A DNA stretch of 64,000 bases from Cyanobacteria bacterium FACHB-63 (GCA_014695255.1 JACJNX010000046.1:1-64000); one strand, 5' to 3'; counted from the stretch's first letter, positions 7,865-15,142 are shown. Notes: generated from the letters alone by a model not told the origin. Made by a program: numbers and translations.

Positions 7865-9529
7865 TTAGAAGTCGTAATCGTCCGTGTCGGGTTGTGCGAT
7901 TGCAGCCGAATATTTCCCGGACTCCTCAATCACAAATCCTTTACTCTGGAGAGCCTTTAACAGTCGCTCTATCGTCTCGTTGTCCAGGCTTGCGTCAGTT
8001 CTCAACCGCTTAACGTTTCGGATCTGTGCGGCTGAGTTACCCTCTCCCGGTCGTTTCCGCATCCAGTCCAGCACGAATGATGCAACCTCAAGAGATTTTT
8101 GCTTCCAGTTCGGGAATGCAGCCTTAAGCTCTGCCTGAGATGAGGAAACCTCGATCGCACTCTCGTTCACCTCATGTTGAGCGTTAGGGACGTTATAAAG
8201 TCGCTCCAAATCTTGAGCAGTTGTGATCGTGCTGTGTTCGACAATCTCAAAGGGCGTTACCCCTGACCCTAGAGAAGCCAGTTGAGAGATGTCTGCAACC
8301 TTGCCGTCGATAATGCAGGGGCGATCGTATTTGGAGATATCCAAGCCGCATTTTTTGGCGTGTTCCTCTGCAAAACCTTTCAGATAAACGTAGATCAGGT
8401 TATCTCGTAGACTGCCTTCTCCTTCAATGCCGAGCGTTTTAACTTCCTGACCTTGAGCCAATAGGATCAGCCTAATTTTGCTCGTCCGTCCTGCTCGGAT
8501 GATGAATTTCAAATCTTTGACAACATCCAAATTCATATCCTTGCAACCTGCAACGAAGGTCGGTACTTCATCCAGAATCACGTTGATAGGCTCGAAATTA
8601 TCCTCTCCGGTTTCGTTCATCTGGGCTTCGCGTTGCTTAACAAGTACGCTCAATCCTGCGATGTTTTCCGCGATCGTGGGGAAGTCGTAAGGCAACCCGA
8701 TCACCTGCATTCCCACAAAATCTTTCGGTTTCTTTTTGGGAGTTATGACCAACTTCACACCATTCAAAGCACGTCCTAGCTTTTCGGATAGATAGCTTTT
8801 TCCGCCGCCAGTCTTACCCAAAATGAGCAGATGCGGAAAATCATCGTAATGGCTGTTTAACAAGTTCCAATCGAATAGCTTTGATTCTGCGGTCGCGATC
8901 GGGAGGGTGAAGCTTTGGTTCTCCTGGGGTGCATTCGTCCGACTCTCGACAGGCGAGATCGCTTTATCAGGTTGCTCGATAGGTTGGTTCTGAGTCCGTG
9001 GATCGTTTTCTATGGTGAAGCACAACCCGTCTAGAATCCGCAGGTACTCACGCGCCATCAAATTTGCATCAGCGCTTCCCGCGTCTGCGTAGGAGTCTAG
9101 AAAGATATCCCACGCTGCAATCAAGTTCTTTGCTTCGATGCCCTTGAGATGACATCCAAACATCAGATCGAGCATCGTCGGGCATTGCTTCAGCGCTCGT
9201 AATTCGACCTCTCGACGGGGGATGCACTGATTCGCTTCCCGGTAGGCAAAGAAGGCTAACGCTGCGGCTCCGATCGGCAGCGCTCCCAGAATCCCTATAG
9301 TTCCGCCGCCGATCAATCCAATTACGCCGCCTGCAACCGCTAGCCATTTTGATGAACTGGCGACCCCAACCGTTTGAGAGTAAGTCTGCTTTGCGATCGG
9401 TGCGAGATTTTCTAAAGCTTCTTTGACACTCCATCCTTGCTCAGCAATGAGATGACCAAGCAAAGATTCATCGTGCGCTGCGGTGTTGCGATCGGTTGTG
9501 CTTTGGTTGTACCGGGTTAAGTTAGACAT
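7865..9529 (-). CDS. Membrane-anchored HerA/FtsK-like DNA translocase ATPase
   Basis: This 554-residue protein has an N-terminal membrane hairpin (about 62-97, Gly-rich). A P-loop ATPase domain carries Walker A 'GKTGGGKS' at about 238-245, Walker B 'INVILDE' at 315-321 and a Gln-containing sensor segment 'LILLAQGQ'. A C-terminal region at about 465-535 resembles a winged helix. This layout matches plasmid and conjugation coupling or translocation ATPases of the HerA/FtsK/VirD4 superfamily, which pump DNA through membranes. It sits downstream of ParM-like and membrane-protein genes in one operon. No relaxase is nearby, so transfer of double-stranded DNA or a segregation role is possible. The exact family is uncertain. 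Confidence 0.8.
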   Translation of the reverse strand: MSNLTRYNQSTTDRNTAAHDESLLGHLIAEQGWSVKEALENLAPIAKQTYSQTVGVASSSKWLAVAGGVIGLIGGGTIGILGALPIGAAALAFFAYREANQCIPRREVELRALKQCPTMLDLMFGCHLKGIEAKNLIAAWDIFLDSYADAGSADANLMAREYLRILDGLCFTIENDPRTQNQPIEQPDKAISPVESRTNAPQENQSFTLPIATAESKLFDWNLLNSHYDDFPHLLILGKTGGGKSYLSEKLGRALNGVKLVITPKKKPKDFVGMQVIGLPYDFPTIAENIAGLSVLVKQREAQMNETGEDNFEPINVILDEVPTFVAGCKDMNLDVVKDLKFIIRAGRTSKIRLILLAQGQEVKTLGIEGEGSLRDNLIYVYLKGFAEEHAKKCGLDISKYDRPCIIDGKVADISQLASLGSGVTPFEIVEHSTITTAQDLERLYNVPNAQHEVNESAIEVSSSQAELKAAFPNWKQKSLEVASFVLDWMRKRPGEGNSAAQIRNVKRLRTDASLDNETIERLLKALQSKGFVIEESGKYSAAIAQPDTDDYDF

Positions 9530-9560
9530 AGTTGGAAATCCTCAAGGTTTCAAACGAACT

Positions 9561-9589
9561 ATCCCCCGATGCCACAAACATCGGGGGAT
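9561..9589. other. Perfect intercistronic stem-loop
   Basis: ATCCCCCGATG (9561-9571) and CATCGGGGGAT (9579-9589) form an 11-bp perfect stem with a 7-nt loop. It lies between the membrane-protein gene and the ATPase gene and has no T tract. It may set relative expression or mRNA stability rather than end transcription. Confidence 0.55.
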
Positions 9590-9595
9590 TCTGAT

Positions 9596-10360
9596 TTACT
9601 TCTGCAAGTCTTGAGCGGCTTCTGCTTTTAACCTGCGTTGATGTTCGCGATAATGCCGAGACTGTCGAGCGGTGAGCCTTAATTGCTTCATCCAGGATGA
9701 GAACTTCAGACAAACCTCAAAGCCCACGATCGCGATGATTGCTCCGATGATGCCGGGAACATTCAGAACGCCATTCGTGAAGATTTGGAACGCCCACAAT
9801 GCGCCGATCGTCTCGATGCCGTATGCAATAACGCTTGCTCCTTGCATATCCTTAAAGAGCTTTTCTGCTGAACGTTTCGCCATATCTGTGGCTTCTGGCA
9901 GTAATGACGGACTGTTTCGATCCGCTCTCGGTTGTGCAACCGGGGAGAGTTTCAGCTTTACCGCTAATCGTTCAGCCATACCGGGAAAGTAGGAGTCAAT
10001 TCGCGGGAAGATTTCGAGCAGTTGTAACCCTGTCCCCAAAACGACCGATAACGTTAATCCAGCAAAGTAATCGAGCGGAATCGGCAAGCTTCCCGCTAAT
10101 GCGGGAATCAGCAAACGCCCATAAGCATGAATGCCGATCGCTAAGCAAACACCAGCGCCAACATAACCCGCCGTCATCCATAACGAGGGACTGAGAAAAC
10201 GAGTGAAGATATCCTCGATCGCGTCTCCCAGATGTGCGCCTGCATCGATGCCGACTCCTTTCTCCGGCTTCTGCTTTGTGGTCTTAGGGTTGAATCTGTT
10301 CTTGTCAAAATCAGAATCGCCGCTATGAAATTGAGTTTTAGGAGTGCTTTCTGCTTTCAT
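9596..10360 (-). CDS. Hypothetical multi-span membrane protein
   Basis: This is a protein of 254 residues. A hydrophilic, Lys-rich N terminus (1-45) precedes a membrane segment at about 62-78 and further hydrophobic segments near 80-112. A cytoplasmic stretch then leads to a C-terminal hydrophobic pair around 175-205. The tail is strongly basic and ends in a helical 'HYREHQRRLKAEAAQDLQK'. The family is not recognised. It overlaps the upstream gene by 4 nt, which suggests coupled translation, and precedes the translocase ATPase. It is a good candidate for a membrane partner or channel of that ATPase (inference). Confidence 0.65.
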   Translation of the reverse strand: MKAESTPKTQFHSGDSDFDKNRFNPKTTKQKPEKGVGIDAGAHLGDAIEDIFTRFLSPSLWMTAGYVGAGVCLAIGIHAYGRLLIPALAGSLPIPLDYFAGLTLSVVLGTGLQLLEIFPRIDSYFPGMAERLAVKLKLSPVAQPRADRNSPSLLPEATDMAKRSAEKLFKDMQGASVIAYGIETIGALWAFQIFTNGVLNVPGIIGAIIAIVGFEVCLKFSSWMKQLRLTARQSRHYREHQRRLKAEAAQDLQK

Positions 10361-10770
10361 CGGATTAATCCTCGCTGTTGTAAAACTTGGTTGATTTGCT
10401 CGATCGGTGCTTGCTTGATGTCTCGGACTGCTCCGAAGCGATCGACCTCTCCCGTATAACCACTTCGAGCGCTACACAATGCCGTCCCCATTGGTAACAG
10501 TCGCTTACTAACTCGGTTGGTCGGGTCATAGTAAGCCGCGCCACCTTCCACTAAGGGGTATCGCTCATCAATCAAATGGCAACGTCTAGCGCGATCGAGT
10601 GCTTTTCTAACGTCTTGAGTCTGCTTTGATTCCTCTTGATCTTGGGTGGCTTTCTGCTGCAATTCGGCTTGTGATTGGCGGAACATTGTGATTGCAGAAG
10701 GCGCGATCGTGAGCGCGAGAATCAGACTTAAGCTTGGAATCTGCCAGCTAAGAGGAAGGTTTAGTCTCAT
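10357..10770 (-). CDS. Hypothetical membrane-anchored or secreted protein
   Basis: This protein of 137 residues starts 'MRLNLPLSW' at ATG 10770. The frame is open further upstream, but that part lies within the preceding small gene and is extremely basic. Residues about 9-28 form a signal-anchor helix, followed by a Gln-rich stretch likely to form a coiled coil. A small domain with two Cys then has motifs 'GGAAYYDPTN' and 'CSARSGYTGEVDRFG'. It may be extracytoplasmic. It overlaps the neighbouring genes on both sides, so it is part of one operon. No family is recognised. Confidence 0.6.
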   Translation of the reverse strand: MRLNLPLSWQIPSLSLILALTIAPSAITMFRQSQAELQQKATQDQEESKQTQDVRKALDRARRCHLIDERYPLVEGGAAYYDPTNRVSKRLLPMGTALCSARSGYTGEVDRFGAVRDIKQAPIEQINQVLQQRGLIR

Positions 10771-10894
10771 TTTCTTCGCCCTCGTTCGGTTCTGTTTTTG
10801 GTTTGGTTTGCTGCGCTTTTTCTTTTTCCTGCTGCTTAAGCGCTTCATAACGCTTTAAGCCTTCAATCAATAAATCAATGGTTCGCTGTCTCAT
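10748..10894 (-). CDS. Small charged protein (48 aa)
   Basis: This frame of 48 residues has an N-terminal amphipathic helix ('IDLLIEGLKRYEALKQQ') followed by a Lys/Glu-rich disordered tail. Its ATG overlaps the stop codon of the 50-aa gene (ATGA), and its end overlaps the start of the next gene by 23 nt. Both facts support translation within the operon. Function is unknown; a small adaptor or regulatory subunit of the neighbouring membrane complex is a guess. Confidence 0.55.
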   Translation of the reverse strand: MRQRTIDLLIEGLKRYEALKQQEKEKAQQTKPKTEPNEGEENETKPSS

Positions 10895-11043
10895 TTAGAT
10901 CCCCCTTGTTCAATTTTGGGTATTTGAACATTGATCCTTAATCCGTTGTCTCTTGCCCAATAACCAAGCCCGAAAGCAGTCACGATGCTTGCAATTAGAG
11001 CAACGCCGCCGATTGTGGTGCCATCGTCTTTGTGGTAGCTCAT
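10891..11043 (-). CDS. Small single-span membrane protein (50 aa)
   Basis: This protein of 50 residues has one Gly-rich transmembrane helix at about 12-31 ('GGVALIASIVTAFGLGYWA') and a short hydrophilic tail. Its start overlaps the stop of the upstream 104-aa gene (ATGA) and its stop overlaps the next start in the same way, so it is embedded in a translationally coupled chain. It is not recognised. Coupling with the membrane and ATPase genes downstream suggests a subunit of one assembly. Confidence 0.6.
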   Translation of the reverse strand: MSYHKDDGTTIGGVALIASIVTAFGLGYWARDNGLRINVQIPKIEQGGSK

Positions 11044-11354
11044 GCTGCGAACACTCCCTCGCGCAATTGTTCAAGAAGTGCAGCCATTAACGGCGGTGCA
11101 TCATCTGGATCGATTTCTTCGATGATTGATACCGCTCTGCTGAGGTTTGCAGACTCAGGAAACAGATTCGTATGCGCGATCGCGGGAATTGTCCAGTGAG
11201 CATCACTCGGATCGTCCATCGATAGCCAGAGCGATAATGCTGCAATCAGTCCAAGCTTTTCGTTGCTTGTGAGGCGTTCGAGTAAGTCTCCGAAAGCATG
11301 AATCAGATGATGGGATTCTGTGCATTCGGTATAGTAGCCAATCGCTTTAGGCAT
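11040..11354 (-). CDS. Hypothetical acidic protein (104 aa)
   Basis: This is a soluble, acidic, helix-rich protein of 104 residues, with no signal or membrane segment ('LERLTSNEKLGLIAALSLWLS', 'LMAALLEQLREGV'). It starts at ATG 11354 after a GAGGATTTTTT-type leader, as do several genes of this operon. The family is not recognised. It ends in an ATGA overlap with the small membrane-protein gene. Confidence 0.6.
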   Translation of the reverse strand: MPKAIGYYTECTESHHLIHAFGDLLERLTSNEKLGLIAALSLWLSMDDPSDAHWTIPAIAHTNLFPESANLSRAVSIIEEIDPDDAPPLMAALLEQLREGVFAA

Positions 11355-11442
11355 AATTAAAAAATCCTCAAATGATTTGCGTTGTTTGTGGGGTGAGCCG
11401 ATCGCGTTTCCTTGTCACGGGCTGGCGCGATCGGTTTCGAGT

Positions 11443-11778
11443 TTATAGGTTGCGATCGCTCAGTCGTTTTGGCAGTTCTGATTGAGCGCTCAACTGCTGC
11501 ATTAATTCGAGGTGTTTTTTCTCCTTCTCCGGCATCGTCTCCAGCTTTGTTTGAAGAATTGCGGCAAGTTGTTTGAGGGCGTTTACCGTGTCATCTCGCG
11601 AGATTTGCTGAATCCGCTTATTCCGGTTCATGAAACCATCGAAACTTTTAAGCTCGATCGCGCTGCCATCAACAAGCGATCTCCCGATATTAGAAGCCAG
11701 AAAACAAAGATCGCTGAATGATGCCTTGGCACAGTCTTTGCCGTAAAACTGGCAGATTTGATCAAATAGTTGGGACAT
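11443..11778 (-). CDS. Hypothetical helical protein (111 aa)
   Basis: This is a soluble protein of 111 residues with a predicted C-terminal coiled coil ('LKQLAAILQTKLETMPEKEKKHLELMQQL'-like region, about 67-98). No signal, membrane segment or catalytic motif is visible. A GAGGT sequence precedes the start closely. It belongs to the minus-strand plasmid-like operon, 17 bp after the 79-aa gene. Not recognised. Confidence 0.6.
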   Translation of the reverse strand: MSQLFDQICQFYGKDCAKASFSDLCFLASNIGRSLVDGSAIELKSFDGFMNRNKRIQQISRDDTVNALKQLAAILQTKLETMPEKEKKHLELMQQLSAQSELPKRLSDRNL

Positions 11779-11795
11779 TAGAACCTCACCTCATA

Positions 11796-12035
11796 TCAAC
11801 TTGGGAAGTTTTCAGACAGTCCGCGATCAAGCAGCGGCAGGAAAGCTTCGGTGTACTCCAGCGCTAGATCGGCAATTTTGGCTTCTACCGGAATGAAGTC
11901 TTCATTCGCTTCGATCGCCGCTTGATCTTCCGCATTTAATTTCTCAATCAGCGCGGAATTACAAAGCAGCGCTTTGAAAGCCTCGATCGCAACCTTGGCG
12001 TACATCTCCGGGGTAGCTTGAACGTTGTGATACAT
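11796..12035 (-). CDS. Hypothetical small acidic protein (79 aa)
   Basis: I start this gene at ATG 12035 ('MYHNVQATPEM') because AAGGAA lies about 8 nt upstream. The frame is open 16 codons further but without a better site. The product is acidic and helical ('IEKLNAEDQAAIEANEDF'), soluble and without known motifs. It lies between the ParR-like gene and the 111-aa gene. Function is unknown. Confidence 0.55.
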   Translation of the reverse strand: MYHNVQATPEMYAKVAIEAFKALLCNSALIEKLNAEDQAAIEANEDFIPVEAKIADLALEYTEAFLPLLDRGLSENFPS

Positions 12036-12147
12036 CTCGAAAAATTCCTTTGCGATTAATAATCCTGAGTATCTTGGGGGCAATGAGATCGTGCTTTCTC
12101 AGTAGCGCGGGACTGTACCCGACGCGGATTGTTAGTAGTGCAGAAAA

Positions 12148-12480
12148 CTATTGCTGACTAGGTTTAGAAAGCAGTTTCATCTTGTCTTTTAGTGACAGTC
12201 CATCCTGTGCAGATGGCATGATGTCCGGGGTATGTGGCACATAGTCCGACTTAGACAAGACATCATCCGGGGTCATTGGTACGGGCTGAGTCTGTTTAGG
12301 GTGCACGATGTCTGGGGTATGTGGCACATAGTCCCCTAAGCATCGGGCTAAGTCCCCGCCGTATCGCCTAACAAGCAGTGCGAACAGTGCGCCCGGTCTT
12401 TCATGCCCTGTTATCTCCATAAGCTGCTGGATTGCTGCGTAGGACTCGTTGGGGACGGTAACTTGAAACGTCTTAGACAT
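12148..12480 (-). CDS. ParR-like adaptor with C-terminal peptide repeats
   Basis: This protein of 110 residues overlaps the start of its partner's coding end by 8 nt, directly downstream of the ParM/actin-like gene. That is the usual position of ParR, the DNA-binding adaptor of type II partition. The N-terminal 45 residues ('FQVTVPNESYAAIQQLMEI') fit a ribbon-helix-helix fold. The C-terminal half contains 'DYVPHTPDI' twice, separated by about 29 residues and encoded by 28-bp direct repeats. Such a flexible repeated tail could bind the filament tip (inference). Family assignment rests on position and fold pattern, not on clear similarity. Confidence 0.55.
   Translation of the reverse strand: MSKTFQVTVPNESYAAIQQLMEITGHERPGALFALLVRRYGGDLARCLGDYVPHTPDIVHPKQTQPVPMTPDDVLSKSDYVPHTPDIMPSAQDGLSLKDKMKLLSKPSQQ
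12220..12334 (-). repeat. 28-bp direct repeats inside the ParR-like gene
   Basis: Positions 12220-12247 and 12307-12334 are identical except for one base. They encode the repeated peptide DYVPHTPDI in the adaptor's tail, so the repeat is most likely a protein-level duplication. Confidence 0.7.
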
Positions 12481-13480
12481 GGGTCAAATGGTGGAAGTAC
12501 GAACCACGAACCGAGGCAGTGTGAGCGTTGTCATCAACCCAGAAATCAAGCGCTCTCAGTTGGTCTTTCAGCAACATCGAGCCGCCGCCGCTAAACAAGA
12601 TTTGCTCAACCTGCGAGAGATAGCCCTCACACTGGCTGAAGACTGTTCCGATTACCTTCTCTTGCCATTGGGCAAGGTGCTTAGCCTTAATCTTCTGCCA
12701 CTGATGCGGGTCAATCTTTGCAAGGTGATTATTCTTAAGCGCGATCGCAATCTGCGTGTCAGTCACTTTCTCAGCAGAGTGCAAGTCGAGAATCAAAGCA
12801 TTGCGAACAATTGGATCATTTGCGATCGAGGATGCCAGCTCAAACACTCCCATTTGGATCGGTGTTCCTCGTTCTGGGTTGCCGTATTCATCCACGATCC
12901 AGCTTTCCGTTGTGCGATATCCAATCTCGACTACCAGAGCATCGCCGCGCTTCAGTTGGTTCAACTCAGAAGCAAGCCAGAACGCGCCCAGACCTTCGTG
13001 AACTAGCTGAATGTCTACGACATTGACATCGACTTCCCGATCGTTACGGATGAAGTGATGCCGTCCTAAAAGTTGAGTTTTCAGCCGCGCCTCGATCACC
13101 GGATCGTGGACGCTGTGATGCGAGATTACTAACCGCACATCTCCGTTATCACTGGGAAGTAACAACGGCATGATTAAGTGCCGCGCCTTCTCTGACTTGT
13201 CGCAGGTTGATGTTGCAATTGACTGATGCTTTCCTTTAGCGGGTTTCTCTCCAAACCAAATCAGATCGCCGCTTTCGGTTTTAACTTGTGGGCTCTCTGC
13301 TGTTCCCTTGCCGATCGCTAATGGTTCGATGTCAGTAGTCCAAGCGGCGTGAACGATCAAGGCTTCTCTGTCGCCTTCTCCATATCGTTTCCCTTGAGAG
13401 TTGGAAAGCTCAATCGAGATGAGTTTGGGTTGTGTTCCAATCTGGGAGGTAAGTGATCTTGCTTCAGTTAATGGGGTCAT
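12473..13480 (-). CDS. ParM-like actin-family segregation ATPase
   Basis: This protein of 335 residues has actin-fold signatures. A phosphate-2-like 'ALVVEIGYRTTESWIVD' is at about 181-197 and an adenosine-binding 'ILFSGGGSMLL' at 294-304. The N-terminal phosphate-1 loop is less canonical ('ISIELSNSQGK', about 21-31). ParM proteins polymerise to push plasmid copies apart. A small gene follows with 8 nt overlap, as in parM-parR. ATG 13480 is supported by AAGGAG about 10 nt upstream. It is the first gene of the long operon after a terminator at 13506-13536, so a promoter should lie in 13481-13510. The weak phosphate-1 loop leaves some doubt about activity. Confidence 0.7.
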   Translation of the reverse strand: MTPLTEARSLTSQIGTQPKLISIELSNSQGKRYGEGDREALIVHAAWTTDIEPLAIGKGTAESPQVKTESGDLIWFGEKPAKGKHQSIATSTCDKSEKARHLIMPLLLPSDNGDVRLVISHHSVHDPVIEARLKTQLLGRHHFIRNDREVDVNVVDIQLVHEGLGAFWLASELNQLKRGDALVVEIGYRTTESWIVDEYGNPERGTPIQMGVFELASSIANDPIVRNALILDLHSAEKVTDTQIAIALKNNHLAKIDPHQWQKIKAKHLAQWQEKVIGTVFSQCEGYLSQVEQILFSGGGSMLLKDQLRALDFWVDDNAHTASVRGSYFHHLTHV

Positions 13481-13505
13481 TTGTGATGCTCCTTAAATTG
13501 CAATA

Positions 13506-13536
13506 GAAAAGCCCCTAGGGATGAACTAAGGGCTTG
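13506..13536 (-). terminator. Minus-strand terminator before the partition operon
   Basis: On the minus strand AAGCCC (13535-13530) pairs with GGGCTTTT (13514-13507), with extra CTTAG/CTAGG pairing inside. It ends the 13573-13950 gene and insulates the ParM-like operon. Confidence 0.55.
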
Positions 13537-13572
13537 GGGATGATATTTCAAGGCAGTCTACGATCGCGGGGG

Positions 13573-13950
13573 CTAATCCGCTTCGTCCTCTGCCTCGCTT
13601 GCAAGAAGCAGGGAATGGACTTGATCTAAAGATTCAAATTCGCCTGATGCACGCTCAGACATCGTTACCGCGTCGCTATCTGGTTTGAAGTGCAACACGA
13701 TAAAAGCGCTTCCGTACAGCTCAGGCAAATGAATTGCCGTGATCCATTCGCCTAATGGGGAAACGCTATGATCCACGACGAAACGAGGATCGTTCTGTGC
13801 GGCGATCGCGATTTCGAGAAAGCGCGTAGGAAAAACAAAGGCGTTATATGGTTCAGCAGTCTTGGGGTTAATGAACCAAACATCATAGTCAGTCCCCGTT
13901 CCACAAGAGTGCCGCTTAATTCGCTCTGCAATTTGCGCGGAATCTAACAT
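13573..13950 (-). CDS. Hypothetical protein (125 aa)
   Basis: This is a soluble mixed alpha/beta protein of 125 residues starting 'MLDSAQIAERIKRHS' at ATG 13950, which has GAGG about 10 nt upstream. The middle contains 'TDYDVWFINPKTAEPYNAFVF' and the C terminus is acidic. No known motif is recognised. It is a single-gene unit on the minus strand of the integrated element, followed by a terminator. Confidence 0.6.
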   Translation of the reverse strand: MLDSAQIAERIKRHSCGTGTDYDVWFINPKTAEPYNAFVFPTRFLEIAIAAQNDPRFVVDHSVSPLGEWITAIHLPELYGSAFIVLHFKPDSDAVTMSERASGEFESLDQVHSLLLASEAEDEAD

Positions 13951-14034
13951 TTCTTTAATCCTCAAATAGTGTTGATTGGCTGGAGAATCCAACGGATCGC
14001 GCTTCTGGTGCGAGAAGTGCGATCGCTAGAATTA

Positions 14035-14241
14035 TCAGAACGGCAAAAGCGATGCAAAGCTGCAAGGCTTCCGATCTGCCTTGACATAGCAGTTGTCCCA
14101 TTCAGCCCGTGCCCTCAGTTTGCACAGTCCGCGATCGTATTCTCTGCATTGGCTACAGGTGGGAGTTAGGGCGGCGATTCTGCCGGAGCCGCGTTCATCC
14201 GAAATAGCTGAAGTAATTGGAGCGGTTTCGAGTGTTAGCAT
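14035..14241 (-). CDS. Small cysteine-containing protein, possible zinc-binding
   Basis: I choose ATG 14241 ('MLTLETAPIT', 68 residues) because AGAGG lies 10 nt upstream of it, while it lies too close to the ATG three codons earlier. The product contains 'CSQCREYDRGLCKLRARAEW' and two more Cys, five in all, arranged C-x2-C-x7-C-x10-C-x8-C. This could bind a metal. Function is unknown. It is part of the small-gene cluster before the operator region. Confidence 0.5.
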   Translation of the reverse strand: MLTLETAPITSAISDERGSGRIAALTPTCSQCREYDRGLCKLRARAEWDNCYVKADRKPCSFASLLPF

Positions 14242-14269
14242 TTTGTTCATACCTCTTTGTTGGGGTTAG

Positions 14270-14309
14270 AGCCGTCCCGAATGTTTCTCAGGCAAGGGGA
14301 CGGCTTTTT
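14270..14309 (+). terminator. Plus-strand terminator-like hairpin
   Basis: AGCCGTCCC (14270-14278) pairs with GGGACGGCT (14297-14305), followed by TTTT on the plus strand. It is antisense to the surrounding minus-strand genes and may instead act as an intercistronic stem-loop. Confidence 0.45.
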
Positions 14310-14311
14310 GA

Positions 14312-14446
14312 TTAGCGGTTAGCGTCGGAATTCGTGGTTAACGATCGTGCGGGGGCGTTCATTTCCTTCGCTGTTGCATTCCAGCGAGAGGCGATTACGA
14401 GCGCAATCAGCAGCACTAAAACCGTAAAGCCTTTGATTTTCGTCAC
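14312..14446 (-). CDS. Small single-span membrane protein (44 aa)
   Basis: I infer the start at GTG 14446 ('MTKIKGFTVLVLLIALVIAS'), with GGAG about 10 nt upstream. The same frame is open to 14665, but that part is low-complexity and crosses a hairpin. The product is one transmembrane helix followed by a hydrophilic tail of about 24 residues. Not recognised. It lies between two related plus-strand hairpins. Confidence 0.45.
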   Translation of the reverse strand: MTKIKGFTVLVLLIALVIASRWNATAKEMNAPARSLTTNSDANR

Positions 14447-14484
14447 AATTAAGAAACTCCAGTGATTTGATAGTTGGTGGAGTG

Positions 14485-14509
14485 AGCCGTCCTCAGAGGC
14501 GGCTTTTTG
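14485..14509 (+). terminator. Second plus-strand terminator-like hairpin
   Basis: AGCCG...CGGCTTTTT forms a compact hairpin over 14485-14509. The sequence CGGCTTTTTGATTA is shared with the hairpin at 14270-14309, which suggests the two are copies of one element. Confidence 0.4.
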
Positions 14510-14661
14510 ATTACTGCTAAATTGCAGCGGATCGGCTTCTGTGTCGGAGAAGCGCGATCGCTGAAATCTTTCTGGCTGTTTCTCAGGAGAGCCTTGCTCC
14601 TTCCGCTTGTCTATCGGGCAAGTCCCCCGCGCCGTGTGTGGCGAACGATTCAGTTTGGATT

Positions 14662-14791
14662 TCAAGGTACAGAACTTTGATTAATCTAACTGTACCTCAA
14701 TAATCAGAGTTCAGAACTTTGAAATCATCAGAATAGTTGATTCGCAAAGCGTCTAGTCATTAATTATCAATATCAAAGTTCTGAACCTTGA
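14662..14791. promoter_or_regulatory. Three copies of a 19-bp palindromic operator
   Basis: Sites at 14662-14680, 14704-14722 and 14773-14791 all fit TCAAnGTTCwGAACnTTGA with at most two changes. The first two centres are 42 bp apart, about four helical turns. They lie between the minus-strand small genes and the ribbon-helix-helix gene at 14846. The third overlaps the probable promoter of that gene (a TATGCT -10-like box near 14807). An additional AGGTACA/TGTACCT palindrome surrounds the first site. The element's own repressor is the likely ligand. Confidence 0.7.
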
Positions 14792-14845
14792 TAGCAAGGT
14801 GCTGTTATGCTGAGGTTCTAAGCTTTAATTAATGGGAGTTCAAGA

Positions 14846-15142
14846 ATGTACGCGATTGCAGGATTAGACCAAGTGCCCACAAAGCTGAACAGGATTACTG
14901 TTGCGTTAGAGCCAGAGCTTTATGAAGCGCTGCAAGCTTATAGCACTCGAAGTAGACGGTCTATGAGTAACCAAATTTCTGTAATTCTTGAGCAAGCGCT
15001 AATTACTACAGGTGATTTGAAAGCACCGATAGCGAGAGTAGAGAAACGTGGCGGTAAGCGTCCGGGTGCTGGAAAACCAAAGAAATCGGAACGGAAAGAC
15101 GATCGCGCGTCATCCACCGACAGTAAGGAGCCAGAATCGTGA
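14846..15142 (+). CDS. Ribbon-helix-helix regulator
   Basis: This protein of 98 residues has an N-terminal ribbon-helix-helix (CopG/Arc-like) segment at about 13-50: a beta strand 'NRITVALEPELYEALQ' followed by two helices. A basic tail holds 'GGKRPGAGKPKK', which resembles a minor-groove-binding AT-hook-like motif seen in plasmid proteins. A GGGAG box lies 7 nt before ATG. It follows three 19-bp operators directly, so it may bind them and regulate itself. It overlaps the next gene by 4 nt. Confidence 0.7.
   Translation: MYAIAGLDQVPTKLNRITVALEPELYEALQAYSTRSRRSMSNQISVILEQALITTGDLKAPIARVEKRGGKRPGAGKPKKSERKDDRASSTDSKEPES

Noticed and set aside
9522-9713. 63-residue ORF spanning the intercistronic hairpin
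   Set aside because: It overlaps two well-supported genes in other frames and reads through a perfect 11-bp stem.
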